The notes under the pieces were generated by a model. It searched no databases. It was not told the DNA's origin and saw only the letters and a list, made by a program, of their open reading frames with translations. From the NCBI GenBank assembly GCA_020355945.1, contig CP070627.1, positions 801,634 to 813,527 of the forward strand: DNA of 11,894 nucleotides. The letters run 5' to 3'. The translations under genes were made by a program, and so were the position numbers. Below, piece by piece: positions 6,022 to 11,894 of this stretch (within the stretch, counting starts at the first letter, position 1; each line of letters begins with the position of its first letter). This stretch comes from Candidatus Aminicenantota bacterium. GTDB lineage: Bacteria > Acidobacteriota > Aminicenantia > UBA2199.

Positions 6022-7710
6022 ATGGCTAAAAAAAAAGAAAAAAAACCAGGAGGGGAAAAAATTCCGGGAAAACCCCTTAAGGGAAATATCTTACAACAAA
6101 AATTCATCAGGAGATGTTTTTTAATTATTTGCTTATTTAATTTGTTTAGTGGGCTAATATACGGAGATTATGTATGGATTTCAACAGGATTATCAACAAA
6201 TTATCCGGATGCGGGAAATGTATATAATCTCGAATTGGATGGTTCAACAGGAACAATATATGCTGGTACGGCAAAGGGAGTATATATGCTCAATGGCCCT
6301 AATGTGTGGAATCGAACTGGCCAATTTTATTGCCGTGATTTATTGATTACGGGTGATAATAAAATTTATGCGGCTTCCAGGGGAAAAATATATAAATTTG
6401 TAAATATTGATGATTGGGATGAATGTGGTCCGGATTTAAGCAATACCGAGGATTGGAACTATTACCAATATATACGGGCTTTAACCGAGCTGGATGGTGA
6501 TATTTATGCCGGTACTTTGCGTAATGTTGATCATACGGAGCATGGTTTGGTTTATAAATTACCGCATAATACAAATAGCTGGAATTTGACAGCAGGTGGT
6601 GACGGTATTATGCCTGTTAGAGATTTATTGACAATCATTCCTGATACTGCTGCTTCGCCAAATTCTATTATTGCTGCTACCCAGTCCGGTGTATACCATT
6701 ATAAGGTTAATTTAGATAAATGGATAGAAAAAAATGATGGACTCCAGGGTAATGCGTTGAGGGTTAATACGTTAGAATATCACATTCCTTCAGCCTGGGT
6801 TAATTTTCTTTATGCTGGAACTGATAATGGACTATATAGGAACGTAATAGATGTAGGGTATTCATGGGAAGATATTAGTGGTGCTTTAGATGATAGAAAA
6901 ATAAATTCGCTATTAATATTTGATTCTGATCCTGATGATTATTCTGTTTATCTTGTTTTTGCAGGCACAGATAATGGGGTAGCAAAGTATGAAATAGATA
7001 CATCAGAAATGGAGGGAGGATTTAAATACTGTGGTAAAGTCGGTAGGTTAAAAGAGGATGAAGTAGGTAAGGATTATGAGGTGACTGCTTTATTGGGAAC
7101 TGATGATTATATATATGCAGGTACAAGTAAGGGTGAAGTGTTTAAATGCCGGATACAAAATGATATTCAACCCTATTTTCTAGGCTTTGGAATTAAAGCC
7201 GGGTTGAATTTTGCCAATTTAAACTCTTCCGGTTCCCTCCCACCTGAGTTTGATTGGACCAACAGGACCAGCTTCTGTGCAGGTGCTTATCTTTCTATTA
7301 AACTCTCCGATTATTTTACTGTTCAACCTGTGGTTTTGTTTTCAAGGAAAGGTTTAAAAGTGGAGCAAGCGACCACCAGTACCTTTAATCTCGACTTTAT
7401 TGAAATACCATTACTATTAAAATTCACGTTATCACGGGGGGGCTTGATTTCTCCTTGCCTGTGTGTCGGACCCTTTGCCGCATTTAAACTGAATGATAAT
7501 ATAACAACCGGTGTAGGTGTCCCGCCCATAAAGAAGTTTGACTATGGTATTGCATTTGGTGGTGGATTTGATATTAAGCTGGGCGGTAATACCTTAGAAC
7601 TGAAAACTCTCTACACCATGGGATTAAAAAATATTGCTGATGTGCAGGCAGGTTCTAATATTACTGTAAAAAGCAAAGTACTCTCCTTCATGATTGGACT
7701 TGAGTTTTAA
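6022..7710 (+). CDS. Propeller-repeat protein fused to a PorT-like outer-membrane beta-barrel
   Basis: 562 residues. A Lys-rich start (about 1-31) precedes a hydrophobic stretch (32-46), giving a long signal peptide or N-terminal anchor. Seven propeller-type repeats follow with the core [IL]YAGT-x-xG-x-Y: IYAGT (79), IYAAS (115), IYAGT (161), IIAAT (216), LYAGT (263), VFAGT (312) and IYAGT (364), matching one seven-bladed propeller. Residues about 386-562 are a small barrel of the PorT/OMP_b-brl_2 type: FGIKAGLNFANL (389-400), YFTVQPVVLFSRKGLKVE (431-448), IEIPLLLKFTL (460-470), GIAFGGGFDIKLG (509-521) and a last strand ending in Phe562, a usual BAM recognition end. Expected place: the outer membrane with the propeller in the periplasm or outside. 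The first two thirds are clearly AT-richer than the neighbours. No partner gene follows in the same direction, so it is probably a single-gene unit. The ligand or partner is unknown. Confidence 0.85.
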   Translation: MAKKKEKKPGGEKIPGKPLKGNILQQKFIRRCFLIICLFNLFSGLIYGDYVWISTGLSTNYPDAGNVYNLELDGSTGTIYAGTAKGVYMLNGPNVWNRTGQFYCRDLLITGDNKIYAASRGKIYKFVNIDDWDECGPDLSNTEDWNYYQYIRALTELDGDIYAGTLRNVDHTEHGLVYKLPHNTNSWNLTAGGDGIMPVRDLLTIIPDTAASPNSIIAATQSGVYHYKVNLDKWIEKNDGLQGNALRVNTLEYHIPSAWVNFLYAGTDNGLYRNVIDVGYSWEDISGALDDRKINSLLIFDSDPDDYSVYLVFAGTDNGVAKYEIDTSEMEGGFKYCGKVGRLKEDEVGKDYEVTALLGTDDYIYAGTSKGEVFKCRIQNDIQPYFLGFGIKAGLNFANLNSSGSLPPEFDWTNRTSFCAGAYLSIKLSDYFTVQPVVLFSRKGLKVEQATTSTFNLDFIEIPLLLKFTLSRGGLISPCLCVGPFAAFKLNDNITTGVGVPPIKKFDYGIAFGGGFDIKLGGNTLELKTLYTMGLKNIADVQAGSNITVKSKVLSFMIGLEF

Positions 7711-7989
7711 ATTTTACCTGTTAGTGAATCCCATTAACCATACCCGAGGAAGCACAAAAGATCGGAAATAGGGATGAAGGATTCAAAAGGTTTCCAGGTA
7801 AAAAGGTCTTTATAGAGAAGGCGTAATTTAAAGCAAAAAAATTATAAAATCAGGTAACGTCCACATCCTTCCATCCTTTCAGGAACAATTAAAGAAAAAA
7901 ACAGGAGATAAAGTATTCAAAGGATACTCGAATTTATGTAAATTGGGTCTATTTCTGAGACAAGATCGTCTGTAATAGCGCAGAAGCGG
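7711..7989. other. Convergent intergenic gap without visible gene or terminator
   Basis: 279 bases between the convergent stops of the propeller-barrel and kinase genes. The reading frames are short and unsupported. An imperfect inverted repeat (GGATGAAGGAT at 7772-7782 and ATCCTTCCATCC at 7865-7876) is the only structure seen. The base-composition change between the left and right halves of the window falls about here. Confidence 0.5.
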
Positions 7990-9393
7990 TCAAACCAAAC
8001 CTGCCCGTTCAAGAAGCCTACGAATGACCGGAGCAATCCTTTTAATTGATGATAGAGTAGGCGAGGCGTATCCAGAAGAGGCAAGAGCAAGAGTAATCAT
8101 TGCACCAAAACCACTACTCCGTTCCAGCCACACAGGTGAGTTGCCGGTCTCCCACCGAAATGCCGAAAGATACCTTTCCAAATAGCAATCTACGTAGTTT
8201 TCAACTGTTTCTAAGTTTTTTTCAAGACAATTTTTTATTAATGAATAGAGACAATGACCTACTTCTAATGCTGGATCGATTCTAGTAATGTAATCGAAGT
8301 CTGTAAATAATACCACATTTCTATCGTAATCAAAATAAAGGTTTCCCATTTTCAGGTCCATATGCCCAAGAACAGGAGTCGCTTCAAAAGCATAGATAGA
8401 TTCATCACAGAGTTCTGACCAAAATGCCTTTGGTTCTTTTTTTTCAAAACCAATGGAACTCAATTTTTCCTTAATGGTTTCTGAAACCTGATTTATCAGT
8501 CGTGTAATCCATCCTGCGTGTTGGATATACCCAGCATACCGGGCAGAATTTGGGAAACGTTGAAGACTTGCAGGTAACGACAGTTTATTGTGACGAATTT
8601 CTTTATTGGAATAGGACAAAAATTTAAAACTTCTGCCATGAAGCCGACCCACCGCATAACCATAAAGACCTATAATATCTTTGAATGCCCACCTATTTTG
8701 AGGGAGGCAATCCAGGCGGGTTGCCCTGGTGGTGCGAAGATCAGGCTGAAAAACACATCGTCGAGCCAAGCTTTCGATTTCTTCAATACTGTCAGACCGG
8801 TCATCCCGAAGCCACCTAAAAGAATCAGTAACAGATGGCCACAGTACTTTGACAACTTCCTTTTCAGTGAGCACATCACGGAAAATTTGAGCAGCGAGAG
8901 AATAGATAGCGGTTGAACGGATGGGGGAATGCCGTGGTAGCCACGTGAAGCCCATTGGATCATGGTATCGCATAAAAATTGATTTAGAATTAGTTGAGAT
9001 AAAGAAACAGAAGTTTGCAGAACGTGGTGAAACCATTGAAACCCTTGGTGTTTCACGCTCTTCGATGCCTGAGATTTTCATCAGCTGAAGGATAAAATCC
9101 GGTTGGGTAAGCCGTTGTCTAACTTCATGGTTCCAAAGTACAAGCTTACCAAAGAATCGCAGTTCATCGTCCTCTTCAAAAGCCCCCACTGCGCTCTGAC
9201 CTGCCTTCAGAATTTCTTTTTCAAGAATTTTGACTTTCTCTTTGTTTGTTAAGTTGGAATTATCATCGGAAACTCCGAAGCGAGCCAGAGCTGTTTCGAG
9301 TTTTTCCGACGAAGCGGCAAGATTCTGTGCTATATCGAACAGTATACGGCCAGGGATGCGGCTTCCTGGCGAATAAATCGTTGATCGTTTCAT
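7990..9393 (-). CDS. APH-fold kinase-like protein with intact catalytic motifs
   Basis: 467 residues from ATG at 9393; a TTG one codon earlier (9396) is possible. The C-terminal half has the phosphotransferase signature of the aminoglycoside/choline-kinase (APH) superfamily: GHMDLKMGN (343-351) with H344, D346 as catalytic base and N351, then FTDFDY (363-368) with metal-binding D365/D367, and IDPALEVG (372-379). Upstream lie an N-lobe-like strand pair with FMRY (140-143) and LHGR (251-254). The first 110 residues are unassigned. No signal or membrane segment is seen, so it is probably cytoplasmic. The substrate is unknown: a small molecule, a protein or a bound partner. Its ATG overlaps the stop of the upstream paralogue (TGATG), which means coupled translation and suggests the two products work together. 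It could instead have lost kinase function, but the key residues are all present. Confidence 0.75.
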   Translation of the reverse strand: MKRSTIYSPGSRIPGRILFDIAQNLAASSEKLETALARFGVSDDNSNLTNKEKVKILEKEILKAGQSAVGAFEEDDELRFFGKLVLWNHEVRQRLTQPDFILQLMKISGIEERETPRVSMVSPRSANFCFFISTNSKSIFMRYHDPMGFTWLPRHSPIRSTAIYSLAAQIFRDVLTEKEVVKVLWPSVTDSFRWLRDDRSDSIEEIESLARRCVFQPDLRTTRATRLDCLPQNRWAFKDIIGLYGYAVGRLHGRSFKFLSYSNKEIRHNKLSLPASLQRFPNSARYAGYIQHAGWITRLINQVSETIKEKLSSIGFEKKEPKAFWSELCDESIYAFEATPVLGHMDLKMGNLYFDYDRNVVLFTDFDYITRIDPALEVGHCLYSLIKNCLEKNLETVENYVDCYLERYLSAFRWETGNSPVWLERSSGFGAMITLALASSGYASPTLSSIKRIAPVIRRLLERAGLV

Positions 9394-11894
9394 CAAACTG
9401 CACCGTCTGGATAATGTATGGTCATCTTCAGACCAAATTGTAACAAATCAATAATGAGTTTTTCAAGAGCCTGGCGAACATCAAAGGTATGATCGAATTC
9501 TCTGCTTCCTGCAAACTCGTCAAGAAGCCTGAACCCCGCATACCGCAGCCCCCGATAAACAAGTTTAGAGACCATTATAGAAACATCATCTTCGTTCTTA
9601 CAACCTATTTCTTCCCAAGTAATCCCAGGCCATGATTCGGGGTTATTTCCATTATTGCTGCAAATTATTTCTCTAAGTTTAGCCTGATATTTCTCCTGAA
9701 ATCTCTGGCGTATTGATACAAGCCAATGAAATGGATCCCCAATTGTCACATCCCCTGGAAATAAGTTCGTGTGATCTCTAATTGCACGTAGCTGATTAAG
9801 GAAATGTCGAAAAACATAAGAAAGCGATTTTCCGAATTCATAAGCGGGATCGATAAAGAACACCCAATCGAATCGGTAAAGCTTCAGTGTAACCGAATCT
9901 CGCAATTCAGCATCCAGATATTTGAACCGATATCCTTTTCTCGAACGTTTAATTGAGAAAAAATTACGGTAGGATGTGTCAGTCTCATGTATGTCCACTT
10001 CACGTCCATTGATATGATCTATGCTGACAAGCATGTTGTCAAAAGAGAGATAGAGATGCCCAATTGCAGCGGCTTTCTTATAGAACTCAGTACTGTCCTC
10101 CGAAAGGTTGTTCCATAAGTTTGACAACACATATCCGTTCGCATGCACGACCTTTCTTACGTTGGCAAAAAGATTTCCATCCTCAATACCTGAATCCAGC
10201 AACCTACGAACTCGGGTGGCAAAGTTGCCTCGTGAACTAATCCATTGATTATAGACGTCTGATGAAAAAAGACGCAGTTGATCTTGATGTTCCCACAACG
10301 TTTTTACGAGGATTTTTTGCCACTCAATTAAACCTTCCCAACGTTCTGGCTCCCTTCTTTTGAATACCCCAAGCGTACGGCCATGCAGCTTGGCAAGAAG
10401 CTCGGCGTAAGCGTCCACTACTTTACTAAATTCTCTGAACCAAATGAAGGACAGTAGTGTCATGTTTGTGGCGTGGATGCCTTCTTGTATAATAATCGAG
10501 TCAAGCATTATTTCGTAAGGATGTTTTTTTCCAGGACCTAAATAAGAAAGAAAGGATCGTGTAAGTGAAGGGTAAAGGGAATGAATAACATGGTCTGCCC
10601 CTAGGACAGTATCGAATATTTTCTCTCCAAGAACCTGCAAATAAATTTGTCGACGGGGGGAAATTGGGGCAAACCGCGATGCACCGATGACAGGGAAGTA
10701 CCGAATAAATAACTCACGATTTCCCTGAGCACCTTTTGTCACAATAAAGTTACCTTCCTTGGCGAAGGCCGATAAACTGCGGTCTGAATCGATTGGCTTC
10801 CAAGAATTTAGCCCTGACAAACGTTTCTCCCCTACTGACTCGAGTGCTTTGTTTAACATTTCAGTCACAACATTAGATCTATATTCTTCTTGGTTGCCAG
10901 ATTGGCCAAGATCAAAAGGGTCATCTAGGTTAAACGGCAAAAATTCCTTGGAGAACTTGGCTCTATCACCTGTTTCCCAATTATACTGAATATTATGTTG
11001 GTTATGCTCCCAATCTTGAAGAAAACTCCGATACCTGTGACTGGGTCCAAATATTTCAAGTTTATGAGCAATCCCAATATAAAGGAAAGAAATGCGAATA
11101 AAATGAAAAAGGTATGGATCACGCAAAAGGGCAGCCTGTGGTAAGTAGTGTGCATAGCGGAAAGCCAGAAAAGCGGCCAATTGTAGGCGTTCTTCCTTAC
11201 TTACATTCGAGTCTCGAAGGCGAGTGACCCAGAAATCCCCCAAGGGACAATGACGAACTAAACTCTCAACTAAATTCGAGAATTTCGTGTCGCTTTGAAC
11301 AAGATCGTTACAAATCTCGTGATCTGATTTGTGGCGTTTCCAATTAACCGTACGAAGCTTAATCATATTTTTAACGAGTCGGTCCTGATCTATAGCCTTT
11401 TTCCGAATTTCACCCCACCAGGCCTGACAAATTCTATGGCGGATTGAACCAAAGTTGTTGATCATTTCAGTAATCTTCTGAAACACAGATTCGCGGAGTT
11501 TCTGGAAATTTTTATTGAGGCGTTCAGCGTTTTTTTTGTCAAGATCAAGAATACCTCGATTCCGAAACGCTTCGTCTCTTAGAAGTCGTCTTACAGCAGT
11601 AATAACTTGTTGAGGTTCTGGATGGCTCACAAGTATCGATGTATCTGCGAAGCAGAAATCAGAGAATTCCAGATTCGAATACTTAGTATTATTAATTAGC
11701 AAGTCTTTTAAGACTTTAATTGTCAAATATGAATCTAATCCATAATCATAACCAGGGACATATATAGGGAAATCGACGAAATGACATGCCATACACCCAC
11801 CATATAGATTCGGTAGGAGAAGTGGCCCATCCACGTTTGGATAATAAATTCGAAGTTTTCGGACACCTGTGAGTAACCCGAATCCCAACTGCTT
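9393..11894 (-). CDS. Large APH-fold pseudokinase-like protein, 5' end cut by window edge
   Basis: The frame is open to the window edge (834 codons), so the true start is probably outside; a TTG at 11888 is the first in-window candidate. Residue numbers count from that TTG. The C-terminal part parallels the downstream kinase: LAAFLAFRYAHYLP with DPYLFHFIRIS (238-267), FIRY (394-397), LYPSLTRSF (438-446), LHGR (501-504), GHLYLSFDN (610-618), RFDW (672-675) and IDPAYEFG (679-686). The catalytic Asp of HxDxxxxN is Tyr613 and the first Asp of DFD is Arg672, while H611, N618 and D674 are kept. About 40 extra residues lie between the two motifs, and about 100 extra residues precede FIRY. Residues 1-235 match nothing I recognise. 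Catalysis is unlikely; regulation or substrate presentation for the coupled kinase is inference. An intact APH enzyme with unusual residues remains possible. Confidence 0.75.
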   Translation of the reverse strand, partial: KQLGFGLLTGVRKLRIYYPNVDGPLLLPNLYGGCMACHFVDFPIYVPGYDYGLDSYLTIKVLKDLLINNTKYSNLEFSDFCFADTSILVSHPEPQQVITAVRRLLRDEAFRNRGILDLDKKNAERLNKNFQKLRESVFQKITEMINNFGSIRHRICQAWWGEIRKKAIDQDRLVKNMIKLRTVNWKRHKSDHEICNDLVQSDTKFSNLVESLVRHCPLGDFWVTRLRDSNVSKEERLQLAAFLAFRYAHYLPQAALLRDPYLFHFIRISFLYIGIAHKLEIFGPSHRYRSFLQDWEHNQHNIQYNWETGDRAKFSKEFLPFNLDDPFDLGQSGNQEEYRSNVVTEMLNKALESVGEKRLSGLNSWKPIDSDRSLSAFAKEGNFIVTKGAQGNRELFIRYFPVIGASRFAPISPRRQIYLQVLGEKIFDTVLGADHVIHSLYPSLTRSFLSYLGPGKKHPYEIMLDSIIIQEGIHATNMTLLSFIWFREFSKVVDAYAELLAKLHGRTLGVFKRREPERWEGLIEWQKILVKTLWEHQDQLRLFSSDVYNQWISSRGNFATRVRRLLDSGIEDGNLFANVRKVVHANGYVLSNLWNNLSEDSTEFYKKAAAIGHLYLSFDNMLVSIDHINGREVDIHETDTSYRNFFSIKRSRKGYRFKYLDAELRDSVTLKLYRFDWVFFIDPAYEFGKSLSYVFRHFLNQLRAIRDHTNLFPGDVTIGDPFHWLVSIRQRFQEKYQAKLREIICSNNGNNPESWPGITWEEIGCKNEDDVSIMVSKLVYRGLRYAGFRLLDEFAGSREFDHTFDVRQALEKLIIDLLQFGLKMTIHYPDGAV

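Noticed and set aside
7774..7815. Small plus-strand reading frame of 13 codons after the propeller-barrel gene
   Set aside because: Very short, with no convincing ribosome site and no recognisable product.
7772..7876. Inverted repeat in the convergent gap as a bidirectional terminator
   Set aside because: The arms are imperfect, about 80 bases apart and not followed by T-runs.
8670..9056. Second minus-strand reading frame inside the kinase gene
   Set aside because: It overlaps the conserved kinase frame entirely and has no family features; a shadow frame.
11778..11794. CMACH in the pseudokinase-like protein as a c-type haem site
   Set aside because: A single CxxCH without a visible export signal in a protein with a cytoplasmic kinase fold; most likely chance, although the N-terminus is missing.

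Overview
The window holds seven genes. Six are on the minus strand and one, in the middle, is on the plus strand; both window edges cut through a gene. It looks like a Gram-negative, anaerobic or facultative environmental bacterium. The evidence is a lipobox lipoprotein, an outer-membrane beta-barrel ending in Phe, a twin-arginine signal, a molybdenum/tungsten-bis-pterin oxidoreductase and peptidoglycan synthesis (MurB). The intergenic DNA carries small GC-rich hairpin repeats and cacgaag/cacaaag-type short repeats of the sort scattered through many uncultured-lineage genomes. An Acidobacteriota/Aminicenantes-like source is possible, but this is only an impression.

Left part (1-3200). Positions 1-1966 are one continuous minus-strand reading frame for a cytoplasmic DMSO-reductase-superfamily enzyme, 655 codons long and cut at its C-terminus by the window edge. 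A hairpin-rich gap follows, then a Tat-exported DUF362 protein (2154-3155) with its own promoter and a perfect inverted repeat over the -10. The gaps on either side of the DUF362 gene each hold one copy of a dispersed hairpin repeat.

Centre (3450-7710). A lipoprotein with a predicted beta-propeller and C-terminal Ig-like domain (4392-5831) is followed after 9 bases by murB (3450-4382), a likely two-gene operon. Its near-consensus promoter sits so close to the ATG that the mRNA should be leaderless or nearly so. Divergently, a strong promoter and Shine-Dalgarno site drive a 562-residue protein (6022-7710) that joins seven propeller-type repeats to a PorT-like outer-membrane barrel.

Right part (7990-11894). 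Two minus-strand genes joined by a TGATG stop/start overlap encode paralogous proteins with an aminoglycoside-phosphotransferase (APH)-type kinase fold. The downstream one keeps the catalytic HxDxxxxN and DFD motifs. The upstream, much longer one has Tyr for the catalytic Asp and Arg for the first Asp of DFD, so it looks like a pseudokinase partner. This pair is the most unusual part of the window. It also differs in composition: CCGG occurs about 30 times in the first 2 kb and, by eye, not at all in the 2.5-kb pseudokinase gene, which suggests a separate origin.
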